Below, one piece after another: positions 9,599 through 17,175 of a DNA stretch of 24,439 bases (the first letter of the stretch is position 1; each line of letters opens with the position of its first letter). Position numbers and translations under genes: made by a program. A model generated the notes under the pieces. It ran no database searches, had not been told where the DNA came from, and saw only the letters and a list, made by a program, of their open reading frames with translations. The stretch is from DASRDU01 sp035560235. Its GTDB lineage: Bacteria > Acidobacteriota > Blastocatellia > RBC074. The stretch spans positions 1 to 24,439 of the forward strand of contig DATMAG010000022.1 of assembly GCA_035560235.1 (NCBI GenBank), given 5' to 3'.

Positions 9599-9606
9599 AA
9601 AGGAGG
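9599..9606 (+). promoter_or_regulatory. ribosome binding site of the intradiol dioxygenase
   Basis: AAAGGAGG lies seven bases before the ATG at 9614. This decides that start over an in-frame TTG at 9608 that would touch the site. Confidence 0.8.
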
Positions 9607-9613
9607 TTTGAAG

Positions 9614-10273
9614 ATGAATCCCGCAACTCTGCCACGCCGATGCTTCCTTCGCAGCCTGACGTTCGGAGCCGCGCTCTGTACTGTTCCGGGCGTCTTCGCT
9701 CAGGAACTGATCCGCACTCCGCGCCAGACCGAAGGCCCTTTCTATCCGGACAAACTTCCGCTCGACACCGATAACGACCTGCTCGTGATCAATGATGCCG
9801 TGACTCCTGCCGTCGGCACGGTCACCTGGCTCAGTGGCCGGATTCTGACTGCGCGAGGCGAGCCGCTGCGCAATGCGCTCGTGGAAATCTGGCAGTGCGA
9901 CAACAACGGCGCCTATCTGCACAGCCGTTCGGGCAACAGCGAGCGGCGGGATTCGAATTTTCAGGGCTTCGGTCGTTTCATCACCGGCTCAACCGGCGAA
10001 TATCTCTTTCGCACGATCAGGCCGGTGGTCTATCCCGGTCGCCAGGCGCCGCACATTCACTTCGCCGTCAAAATCAGAGGGCAGGAGAAGTTCACCACGC
10101 AGTGCTACATCAAGGGCCATCCGGGCAATGCGAGCGACGGCGTGCTGAACGGGATCAGGGATCCGAAGGCGCGAGCCTCAGTCATCGTCCCGTTCGATCC
10201 GGTCAGGGATTCGCGCCTCGGCGAACTCGCGGCCCGCTTCGACATCATCCTCGGCCTGACCGCTCCGATGTGA
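9614..10273 (+). CDS. Tat-exported intradiol ring-cleavage dioxygenase
   Basis: This 219-residue non-haem Fe(III) dioxygenase should cleave a catechol-type ring between its hydroxyls, as in protocatechuate 3,4-dioxygenase. The ligands can be placed at Y101 (GAYLHS), Y140 (VVYPG), H147 and H149 (PHIHF), and the family motif TEGPFYPD is at 39-46. The N-terminus PRRCFLRSLTFGAAL is a twin-arginine signal ending near VFAQ30, so the folded enzyme is likely exported. A strong Shine-Dalgarno sets the start at 9614. No other aromatic-degradation gene is nearby, so a standalone extracytoplasmic role on plant or soil phenolics is plausible. It converges on the EAL-HDOD gene with a 55-base gap. Confidence 0.92.
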   Translation: MNPATLPRRCFLRSLTFGAALCTVPGVFAQELIRTPRQTEGPFYPDKLPLDTDNDLLVINDAVTPAVGTVTWLSGRILTARGEPLRNALVEIWQCDNNGAYLHSRSGNSERRDSNFQGFGRFITGSTGEYLFRTIRPVVYPGRQAPHIHFAVKIRGQEKFTTQCYIKGHPGNASDGVLNGIRDPKARASVIVPFDPVRDSRLGELAARFDIILGLTAPM

Positions 10274-10328
10274 AGCCTGCAGGGCCGGTCAGAACCTCAG
10301 ATCTGCCGCGAAGCAGGATTACGCAGCG

Positions 10329-11573
10329 TCAGTTGCCTGCTGCCTGCTCGGCGGCTCCGGTACTGCGATAACTCTGCGTCGCCCATTCGACGGCGCTCAG
10401 ATAAAGAGCCAGGATGTCAGGACTGTTGAGGCCCAGGCGAGCGGTCAGGCGAGCCAGCTTTTCCCAGTCGCCGCGTTCGTAGGCGACCGTCAGGCTGTAG
10501 ACTTCCTGCAGTTTGTTCTCGTGCCCGGCCAGCGCGTCCCGAATTTCGGCATTGAGTGGCAGGTCTTTGAGCAGTTCTTCGAGCGGGCGATCCAGAATCG
10601 CGTCAATCAGCGACAGCATTCCGGTCAGAAACAGGTCTTCGGCGCGATTGCCGAGACCGATGAGCGGGCCGATTGTTTCGCAGAAGCGGGCGCGGACGAG
10701 CGCCTGCAGGACCAGTTCTTCCGGCTTGTCGCGGCCCAGACTGGTGAGGATGACCAGCGAAGCCCACTTTCTGATCTGCCGTTCACCAAGCAGCATCAGC
10801 GCCTGGCGAATCGTTTCGATTTCGTTTCTGAAACTGAAGGCAGGCGAATTGAGATACCGCAGCAGCTTGAAGGTCAGCGCCACGTCGCGCCGGATGACCC
10901 GCTCGACCTGTTCCATATTGATTTCAGGCCGCTGAATCTCCTGCAGAACTCTCAGGTACTGCAGCTTGTTGCCTGGCACATCCTTCCGCGACAGAATCAC
11001 CGGCTTGCAAAAGAAATAGCCCTGAAACCACGTGTAACCCAGGTCCACAGCCTCTCTGAAATCCTCGTGCGTTTCGACCTTTTCGGCCAGCAGCCTGATC
11101 CCCTGCGGCAGCGCCCGTTGAGCCAGCTCCCTGCGCCCTTCCCTGCCCGTGCTGAGAAAATCGACTTTGATGATGTCAGCCAGTCCGACGAGCGGCTCGA
11201 ACCGCGGCTCATAAACAAAATCATCCAGTGCCAGCGTGTAACCTGCGGCTTTGAGTCTGCGGCAGGCGGCAATGACTTCGTCGTCAGGCTCGATGGTTTC
11301 GAGCAGTTCGACGACCGTCAGTTCCTTCGGCAGCAGTTCGATCAGCCCGTTGACGAGCACTTCGCGCGTTACATTGATGAAAGCCTTTTTGCCGTCAGTC
11401 AGATTCCGGGTGCCAAGCAGCAGGGCCGTGTCGGCGATCACCCGGCCCGCCGCCTGATTCAGATCAACTGCCGTGCAGAAGTTGTTCGCTGTCCCCGAAC
11501 GGTAGAGCAGTTCGTAGGCGTACACCTGCTGCTGCTGCGTAAAAATCGGCTGTCTCGCAATGAATGTTTCCAT
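10329..11573 (-). CDS. EAL-HDOD signalling protein (CdgJ/YuxH-like)
   Basis: This 414-residue cytoplasmic protein joins an N-terminal EAL domain (about 1-200) to an HDOD domain (about 205-390). EAL domains cleave cyclic di-GMP. Here the motif is YELLYR (E21), and the later ligand positions FINVT, VVELLET, ALDDF, KVDFL, AEKVET and FQGYFF are still recognisable. Loop 6, normally DDFGTGYSS, is replaced by DDFVYEPRFEPL, so catalysis is doubtful. The HDOD part (LTFKLLRYLNSPAFSFRNEIETIRQALMLL is split across helices) lacks HD metal ligands, as usual for the family. GGGGAGG seven bases upstream supports the start at 11573. It is divergent from the metallo-hydrolase gene across 175 bases. Such proteins often affect motility or attachment. 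Confidence 0.92.
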   Translation of the reverse strand: METFIARQPIFTQQQQVYAYELLYRSGTANNFCTAVDLNQAAGRVIADTALLLGTRNLTDGKKAFINVTREVLVNGLIELLPKELTVVELLETIEPDDEVIAACRRLKAAGYTLALDDFVYEPRFEPLVGLADIIKVDFLSTGREGRRELAQRALPQGIRLLAEKVETHEDFREAVDLGYTWFQGYFFCKPVILSRKDVPGNKLQYLRVLQEIQRPEINMEQVERVIRRDVALTFKLLRYLNSPAFSFRNEIETIRQALMLLGERQIRKWASLVILTSLGRDKPEELVLQALVRARFCETIGPLIGLGNRAEDLFLTGMLSLIDAILDRPLEELLKDLPLNAEIRDALAGHENKLQEVYSLTVAYERGDWEKLARLTARLGLNSPDILALYLSAVEWATQSYRSTGAAEQAAGN

Positions 11574-11748
11574 AGGTGCCCTCCCCGCAACGGCCCGTTC
11601 CGGCCTGATAGTTCAAATGGCTTATCGGCAGCCGGGAAATAAACCTGAGCCATCAGAGTGACCGATTGACAGCCCGCCGAACTCTGTGATTTTCTGCCCC
11701 GGCAGATCACACCTCACTGGCCGGGCATTCAAATTAAAGAGAGGACAT

Positions 11749-12597
11749 ATGAACAGATGGAAGATCGGCAGGGTGACAGTCACGCGCGTGGTTGAAATCG
11801 AAGGTCCGACGCGCGGCACTTTTCTGTTCGCTCCGGCGACGCCTGAGAACATCCTGCGGCACGCGTGGCTGCAGCCGCATTTCGCCAGTCCGGAAGGCTA
11901 TTTCATCTCGGCGGTGCAGGCCTGGGTGATCGAATCAGAAGACCGGCGCATTATCGTGGATACCTGCGTCGGCAATGACAAGCCGCGCTCGCTCAAATTC
12001 TGGAATATGCTCCAGACGAACTTTCTCACCGATCTGGCTGAGGCCGGGTTCCCGCGCCAGTCAATAGACACGGTGCTGTGCACGCATCTGCACGTGGATC
12101 ACGTCGGCTGGAACACGATGCTCAGCGGCGACCGCTGGGTGCCGACCTTTCCGCACGCGCGCTATCTGTTCGCCCGCCGCGAATGGGACTACTGGTCGCA
12201 GCAGCCATCGCACCCTGAAGGCGATGTGATGGGCGATTCGGTGCGTCCCGTGATCGAGGCCGGACTGTGCGAACTGGTTGAGATGGATCATCGCCTGACC
12301 GATGAAGTCTGGCTTGAACCGACGCCTGGACACACCCCCGGACATGTCAGCGTGCGGATCAGTTCCGAAGGCAGGGAGGCTGTGATCACCGGCGACCTGA
12401 TGCATCATCCGGTGCAGTGTGCTGAACCTGACTGGGCGAGCAATTACGACGCTGATCCGGCAGCCGCGCGACAGACGCGCCGCGAATTTCTGGCGCGTTA
12501 TGCCGATGGCCCTGTCCTCGTCCTCGGCACTCATTTCGCCACGCCCTCTGCCGGTCACATCGTTTCAGAAGGCGCGGTCTGGAGGCTCGCTGTCTGA
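11749..12597 (+). CDS. metallo-beta-lactamase-fold hydrolase
   Basis: This 282-residue zinc hydrolase has the motif THLHVDH (H113, H115, D117, H118), a further histidine in PGHTPGH (H195/H199), D216 in ITGDLMHHP and H262 in GTHFATP. The layout resembles lactonase-type members such as the AiiA group, but the substrate cannot be named. There is no signal peptide. The frame is open from 11686, but GAGAGGA just before the ATG at 11749 and the start of homology (MNRWKIGRV) place the start there. It is a single gene. Downstream lies a repeat-rich convergent region. Confidence 0.9.
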   Translation: MNRWKIGRVTVTRVVEIEGPTRGTFLFAPATPENILRHAWLQPHFASPEGYFISAVQAWVIESEDRRIIVDTCVGNDKPRSLKFWNMLQTNFLTDLAEAGFPRQSIDTVLCTHLHVDHVGWNTMLSGDRWVPTFPHARYLFARREWDYWSQQPSHPEGDVMGDSVRPVIEAGLCELVEMDHRLTDEVWLEPTPGHTPGHVSVRISSEGREAVITGDLMHHPVQCAEPDWASNYDADPAAARQTRREFLARYADGPVLVLGTHFATPSAGHIVSEGAVWRLAV

Positions 12598-12640
12598 ATC
12601 GAAACGGATGAGCCGGGAGTCTGGCTGATCAGACTTCTCT

Positions 12641-12722
12641 CTCCCTTCTCCATTATCTGCAATGAGCAGCGATTGCAGGACAGTCTCCTGCAAGGAATGG
12701 AGAATTGAGAATGGAGAAGGGG
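12641..12722 (+). repeat. dispersed inverted-end element, copy B
   Basis: CCCTTCTCCATT near 12643-12654 pairs with AATGGAGAAGGG-like sequence at the right end (about 12696-12722). The diagnostic string appears as TTCTCCATTATCTGCA at 12646-12661, one T shorter than in copies A and C. The right arm AATGGAGAATTGAGAATGG is close to copy A's arm. It lies after the metallo-hydrolase stop. Confidence 0.7.
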
Positions 12723-12811
12723 AATGCTTTCAGCAGTGAGTTCCGCAAGCTTCAATGACCTGAATCGAAGCCGCCGAACCGGGACACCGACTGCACTCTT
12801 ATTTCAGGCGA

Positions 12812-12893
12812 GACGGTGTTCGGAGTTCCAGCTTCAGCTGGCTGAATTGTGAACTCAGACCAGCCAGCTGAAGCTGGAACTCCGAACACCGTC
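12812..12893. repeat. perfect 33-bp inverted repeat (long hairpin)
   Basis: Bases 12812-12844 are the exact reverse complement of 12861-12893 with a 16-base loop; arms begin GACGGTGTTCGGAGTTCCAG. There is no mismatch in 33 pairs. It sits between convergent genes. There is no T run, so it looks more like a mobile or extragenic repeat than a plain terminator. Confidence 0.9.
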
Positions 12894-12979
12894 CTGCGGC
12901 GCGACCTGATTCGCTGAATGTCTCAATCCTGTGTGCCCTGATTGAGTTCAGCAATGAACGATGCGCGTCACTCGGGCAG

Positions 12980-13648
12980 TTACAGTCCTTCGGCTCCGGG
13001 CCGCCTGTAATTGAGCACGTAATCGGGCGGCGCAATCTCTGCGGCCAGCCGCGCATCTGCGAGCGGAGCGGCATAAGTCTGACTGACCGGAATCACTCCG
13101 GCCCAGCACTCGAGCGCGTAATCTTCCTCATCATCAACCGGCCCGCCCGTGCGGACTTTCGCTGAGACTTCAGTGAGCGGCAGCGAGAGCACCAGCGTGC
13201 CTTTCAGTTCCTGCTCGTTCGGCTCGCGCACGTCTTTCCAGCGGTCAGGAATGATGTGTTCGGTCAGGGCCTTCAATGCTGCCTGCTTCTCCGCTGCTGA
13301 TTCAATCACAGCGGCCCTGCCGAAAATCACCACTGAACGATAGTTGATCGAATGATGAAAGGCCGAACGCGCCAGCACCAGCCCGTCAACAATCGTCACC
13401 GTCACACAAACCTCCACGCCTCCGGCGAGCGACCGCAGCATCCGGCTCGCGGCTGAACCGTGCAGGTAAAGCTGATCGCCACGGCGCGCATAACCGGTCG
13501 GAATCACGAACGGCTGCCCGTCAACAACAAAACCGACGTGGCAGACGAAAGCCTCATCGAGAATGCGATAAACCGCCGCCCGGTCGTACTCGCCCCTTTT
13601 GGGCAGGCGTCTGATGGTCGTGCGCGAAGTCGGACTGAAACTCTCCAT
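12980..13648 (-). CDS. flavin-binding PNPOx-like protein (Pyridox_ox_2 / NimA group)
   Basis: This 222-residue protein has the split-barrel FMN-binding fold. Typical segments are YRILDEAFVCHVGFVVDGQPFVIP, LYLHGSAASRML and VTIVDGLVLARSAFHHSINYRSV, the last being very characteristic of this group. It should bind FMN or F420-like flavins. The enzyme activity is unknown, and true pyridoxamine phosphate oxidase is unlikely. GAGGAG seven bases upstream supports the ATG at 13648. It is divergently transcribed from a MocR regulator across 159 bases, a common pairing that implies regulation by that protein and pyridoxal phosphate. It carries no signal peptide. Confidence 0.9.
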   Translation of the reverse strand: MESFSPTSRTTIRRLPKRGEYDRAAVYRILDEAFVCHVGFVVDGQPFVIPTGYARRGDQLYLHGSAASRMLRSLAGGVEVCVTVTIVDGLVLARSAFHHSINYRSVVIFGRAAVIESAAEKQAALKALTEHIIPDRWKDVREPNEQELKGTLVLSLPLTEVSAKVRTGGPVDDEEDYALECWAGVIPVSQTYAAPLADARLAAEIAPPDYVLNYRRPGAEGL

Positions 13649-13743
13649 CGGCGTTCTCCTCGTTTATCAGAATGACCCCTTCACCAGAGCAGCAGCAGGC
13701 CGGGAAGTCTGCCGCTGTATTTTCGCCGTTGATTCTGGCACTC

Positions 13744-13793
13744 AAAGTGGACTTATGCTATAGCCACTATTCTGCAGGATTACCAGTCCACTT
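13744..13793. promoter_or_regulatory. likely MocR operator between divergent genes
   Basis: Three half-sites occur here: AAAGTGGACTT (13744-13754), GCCACTAT (13763-13770) and AGTCCACTT (13785-13793). The outer two are inverted (AAGTGGACT against AGTCCACTT). They lie just upstream of the MocR ATG, in the only promoter region shared with the flavin-binding gene. A weak TTGATT (13729) and TATGCT (13754) could be the MocR promoter, which would then overlap the first half-site and allow autoregulation. Confidence 0.55.
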
Positions 13794-13807
13794 CGGGAGG
13801 CCTGAAA

Positions 13808-15280
13808 ATGGAGTTTGCCATCACGCTTGATCAGCAGTCAGCGGTTCCGCTGCACCGGCAGTTGTACGATGAGATGAGGCGGGCCATTCTGTCCGGGCGG
13901 CTCAGGCCGGGCGAACGCGTCCCTTCGACGCGGGCGCTGGCGCGCTCGCTCAGAGTCTCGCGCACAACCGTGACGCAGGGGTACGATCAGCTGCTGAGCG
14001 AAGGATACCTGCAGGCCGTCGTCGGTTCAGGCACTACCGTCTGCACGCACCTGCCCGATGATCTGGCCAGGCCGCTGCCGGTTGCGCAGGCATCAGCGCG
14101 CCGACCCGCGCCTGCGTTTCGACTGTCGGATTACGGCAGGAGTCTCGCTGAGGCTGAGTCATTTGCGCTGCCGGAACCTGAACCGCTGATCAATTTCAAA
14201 ACCGGGCGTCCGGCTTTTGATCACTTTCCGCTGCGATTGTGGCGCAGGCTGATGCTGCGTCATTTGCGACACAGCGAAGCGGCCCTGCTCGATTATGCGG
14301 GCAGTTCGCAGGGTTACGAGCCGCTGCGCGAAGCGATTGCCGGTTATCTGCGGCGTTCGAGAGCGGCGCACTGCGAGGCCGGTCAGATCATCATTGTCAG
14401 CGGCTCGCAGCAGGCGCTCGATCTGACAGCCCGGCTGCTCATCAATCGTGGTGATCTGGTGGCGGTTGAAGATCCCGGCTACCTGGGCGCGCGACGTGCC
14501 TTTCTGGCGCAGGGCGCGCGCCTGCTGCCGGTGCCGGTTGACGCGGCGGGCATCATTGTTGAGAGACTGAAAGCTCAGAAGAACAGACCGGCAGCAAAGC
14601 TTCTCTACGTCACGCCGTCGCATCAGTTTCCGACCGGAGCAGTCCTGTCGCTGCCGCGCCGGATCGAACTGCTGGCGTGGGCTGAAGCCTCCGGCGCGCT
14701 GATCATCGAGGATGATTACGACAGCGAATTCCGCTACGACAGCCGCCCGATCCCGGCGCTGCAGGGACTCGCGCGCAGTGACACGGTGATCTATGCCGGG
14801 ACGTTCTCGAAAGTCCTCGCACCGGGACTGCGCATCGGTTATCTGGTCGTGCCGCCGTCGCTCGCGCCGCTCTTCACGCAGGCGAGGTGGCTGGCCGACC
14901 GACATTCAGCACTGCTTGAACAGCGCGTCCTGACGGACTTTATCACTGAAGGCCATCTTGAAAGGCATCTGCGCCGGATGCGTGTGCTGTACGATCAGCG
15001 CAGGCAGGCGCTGGTGCGCGCACTTGAGCAGCATTTCGCCGACCGCGTTCAGATCCTGGGTGAAAACGCCGGGCTGCATCTGATGATCCGGCTGCGCACG
15101 CGCCTCAGCGCCGCAGAGGTCGTCGCCCGCGCCGCCAGCGCCGGTGTCGGGCTCTTAAGCGCACAGGCCAGCTATCTGCGCGCTGACCCGAAAGCCGAAT
15201 TCATCCTCGGCTACTCCAGCCTGAGCGAAAGAAGGATTCGCGAGGGTATCCGCCGACTGGCCTCAGTCATTACGAAATAA
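13808..15280 (+). CDS. MocR/PdxR-family regulator (GntR HTH plus aminotransferase domain)
   Basis: This 490-residue transcription factor has an N-terminal GntR winged helix (about 12-80; RVPSTRALARSLRVSRTTVTQGYDQL) and a class I aminotransferase-like domain from about 125 to the end. K335 in GTFSKVLAPGLRIGY is the expected pyridoxal-phosphate lysine, and EDDYDSEFRY (301-310) holds the cofactor aspartate. GGGAGG eight bases upstream supports the ATG at 13808. Members sense pyridoxal phosphate, alone or with a ligand, and control neighbouring genes. The divergent flavin-binding gene is the likely target. Whether it regulates vitamin B6 metabolism (PdxR) or another pathway cannot be told, since no pdxST genes are present. 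Confidence 0.94.
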   Translation: MEFAITLDQQSAVPLHRQLYDEMRRAILSGRLRPGERVPSTRALARSLRVSRTTVTQGYDQLLSEGYLQAVVGSGTTVCTHLPDDLARPLPVAQASARRPAPAFRLSDYGRSLAEAESFALPEPEPLINFKTGRPAFDHFPLRLWRRLMLRHLRHSEAALLDYAGSSQGYEPLREAIAGYLRRSRAAHCEAGQIIIVSGSQQALDLTARLLINRGDLVAVEDPGYLGARRAFLAQGARLLPVPVDAAGIIVERLKAQKNRPAAKLLYVTPSHQFPTGAVLSLPRRIELLAWAEASGALIIEDDYDSEFRYDSRPIPALQGLARSDTVIYAGTFSKVLAPGLRIGYLVVPPSLAPLFTQARWLADRHSALLEQRVLTDFITEGHLERHLRRMRVLYDQRRQALVRALEQHFADRVQILGENAGLHLMIRLRTRLSAAEVVARAASAGVGLLSAQASYLRADPKAEFILGYSSLSERRIREGIRRLASVITK

Positions 15281-15290
15281 CAGCACACAG

Positions 15291-15381
15291 CATTCTCCAT
15301 TCTTCATTCTCCATTATTCTGCATTGCTGCTGTCTTCACAGTCTTATCTGCAAAGGAATGGAGAATGGAGAATGGAGAATG
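15291..15381 (+). repeat. dispersed inverted-end element, copy C
   Basis: The left arm from 15291 (CATTCTCCATTCTTCATTCT) matches the reverse complement of the right arm ending at 15381 over about 25 bases with one mismatch. The loop is about 40 bases. TTCTCCATTATTCTGCA at 15307-15323 is identical to the minus-strand string in copy A. It fills the gap between the convergent MocR and anti-sigma genes. Confidence 0.8.
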
Positions 15382-15395
15382 AAAAGTTCCGGGTC

Positions 15396-16376
15396 TTACC
15401 GGCGAGTGACTCTGAAGAAGTAACGATTGATCTCTTCACTTTCGCCTGTGGCGGTGAGGCCTGAAAGGGTCAGAATGTAATCACCCGCAGCTAGTCTGGC
15501 CGCAGGAACATTGACGATGACGAAGGATTTCGCATTTGCCTTGAGGGCCGACTGACTGAGGATGTCACCGCCATCAACAGCGCGAAGCCTGACCTGGTAA
15601 CTCTGGTACTCACGGCTCTCGGACTTCACCTGCAACCGCACCTGCCTGGCGCTGGCCGGAATTGTGAGTTGACGCACCTCGCCGCCCGCCCGCACGCTGC
15701 CGGGAATGAGCAGAAATGAAAGCAGTGCGGGTTGCGATGACTCTGGCAGGACTGGACGCTGCGCCTGAGCCTGGCGCAGTTCTTCGCGCAGCCGGGACAG
15801 TTCAGCCTCTGCCTGTGCGTTCTGCTGGCGCTGGCCGTTGATCTGTTGTTCCAGTTCCTGAATCTGGCGACTCAGTTCCTGTTCGCGCTGCGCCTGAGCG
15901 GCGCGCCCGGATTCTCCCCTGGCAAGCTGTTCATTGAGGCGGCTGCGTTCGACGAGCAGCCAGGTCAGACCGACAGCCAGCACAACGAGCGCCATTGCCA
16001 TCGCTCCGGCCAGGATCATCTGCGGCCCGCGCAGCGATTCGAACAGTCTTTGCCACCACGACACTGCTGGCTCTGATGTCGCGCGAAGAATATTTTCCTC
16101 AGGAGCTTCATCCGCGACTTTCAGCAGAGTGCGGGCGAAGCCCACGCGTTCGCGGTGTCTGGGCGCTTTCAGATAACTGCGCTCAAAAAGTTCCCGCTCT
16201 CTGCGGGGCATCCGGTTGCGCACGTAAGCGTCTATCAGTTCGTTTTCGGCGGCCCAGACCTCTTCAAACTTTTCGTCATCGGCAAAATATTTCAGTTCCA
16301 GCGCGGTCTGCTCGGCTTCACTCAGATCGCCGAGCAGATAGCGGAAGACCAGGTTTTCCTGCTGACTGGTGTTCAT
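15396..16376 (-). CDS. anti-sigma-factor-like single-pass membrane protein
   Basis: This 326-residue protein has a cytoplasmic N-terminal helical part (YLLGDLSEAEQTALELKYF, about 13-85) like anti-sigma domains, without the zinc-binding HxxxCxxC. One membrane helix lies at about 119-142, a coiled coil rich in Q, E and R at about 143-208, and a beta-rich C-terminal domain ends in EEINRYFFRVTRR. It follows the sigma-like gene on the same strand by about 100 bases, so it is the likely partner that holds and releases it. The start at 16376 is preferred over an upstream ATG at 16448; AAGG lies nine bases before it. The same C-terminal sequence recurs as a relic at 20062-20130. Confidence 0.8.
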   Translation of the reverse strand: MNTSQQENLVFRYLLGDLSEAEQTALELKYFADDEKFEEVWAAENELIDAYVRNRMPRRERELFERSYLKAPRHRERVGFARTLLKVADEAPEENILRATSEPAVSWWQRLFESLRGPQMILAGAMAMALVVLAVGLTWLLVERSRLNEQLARGESGRAAQAQREQELSRQIQELEQQINGQRQQNAQAEAELSRLREELRQAQAQRPVLPESSQPALLSFLLIPGSVRAGGEVRQLTIPASARQVRLQVKSESREYQSYQVRLRAVDGGDILSQSALKANAKSFVIVNVPAARLAAGDYILTLSGLTATGESEEINRYFFRVTRR

Positions 16377-16481
16377 TTTTGCCGACCTTGATTGATGAAA
16401 TCTGTTTCTGTCAGAGACGGGCTGAAGGGCTGCATTCTGCCCTTCCACTGATAACTGGCCGCGGGCTGCAATCCATGTCGG

Positions 16482-16982
16482 TCAGTCAATGCCGAGCCGT
16501 TCGGCCAGCACCAGCCGGTTGTTGATCTTCGCCCGCTTTTCGTCCTGGTAATACTGCATAATCAACTGCCGGCTTTCGACCGGCGGTTCACGCAGGCAGT
16601 GATTGAAGCATTCCTGGCGCGGGTCGTCGGGTTCCGGCGCGGCCAGTTCAAGCTGACTGACCTCCTCAATATCTGCCCGCCGGTTTTCGGCCCGCTTGAG
16701 CGTTTCCAGCAGAATCATGCGCGCCACGCCGTGACAGTAGGTCGGAATGTCGCGGATCGTTTCGCCCTCGTCAATTTTGCGGATGACGCGATTGATCGTT
16801 TCATCGGCGCACTCTTCGGGAAAATGCGCGCCGCGCCAGTCAAAGAATTTCAGCAGCATCAGACGGACAGACTCGTACTTTTCCCCCGCGCGCTCGCTGT
16901 CCGGATCGAGACAGACAAGAAACCTGGCGAAGGCTTCACTCGTCAGCGACCATTCAGTTCGGGAAAAGGAAACGCTGTCCAC
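16482..16982 (-). CDS. ECF-like sigma factor, apparently truncated in its last helix
   Basis: This protein of about 166 residues resembles a sigma-70-type family I associate with Acidobacteriota. Recognisable segments are LDPDSERAGEKYESVR, KFFDWRGAHFPEECADETINRV and the sigma-4 start ESRQLIMQYYQDEKRAKINNRLVLAERLGID. It stops right after AERLGID, where the family normally continues into the -35-recognition helix (an NALRIRA-like stretch). No other frame downstream restores that helix. A GTG at 16982 with AGAGAA upstream is the best start; the open frame reaches 17222, but that extension does not look protein-like. It is paired with the anti-sigma-like gene and divergent from the kinase gene. 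It may be a pseudogene or a sigma-like regulator that binds RNA polymerase without reading the -35 box. Confidence 0.72.
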   Translation of the reverse strand: MDSVSFSRTEWSLTSEAFARFLVCLDPDSERAGEKYESVRLMLLKFFDWRGAHFPEECADETINRVIRKIDEGETIRDIPTYCHGVARMILLETLKRAENRRADIEEVSQLELAAPEPDDPRQECFNHCLREPPVESRQLIMQYYQDEKRAKINNRLVLAERLGID

Positions 16983-17175
16983 GATTTTTCTCTGGATTTT
17001 ATTTTTCTGCTGTCCCGGCGTGAATCCTGCCTCATTTGCCCGGACTATGGCAAGATGGAGTTCGTTAAATTGATCCGAAACCAATCCGTCAGCGGACAGT
17101 TCGCGTAAGGCCGAATGGAGTTCATCCGAACCGGCTCTGCGTGACTGCCCGCACTTTGAATTGCGCACTATTGCC

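Larger units (their letters stand above)
12598..12979. other. repeat-rich region between convergent genes
   Basis: These 382 bases lie between the ends of the metallo-hydrolase gene and the flavin-binding gene. They hold repeat copy B (12641-12722) and a perfect 33-bp inverted repeat (12812-12893). No gene is supported. The long hairpin could serve as a terminator for either side. Confidence 0.7.

Noticed and set aside
10521..11642. 373-codon open frame on the plus strand
   Set aside because: It is antisense to the EAL-HDOD gene, whose domains are unmistakable.
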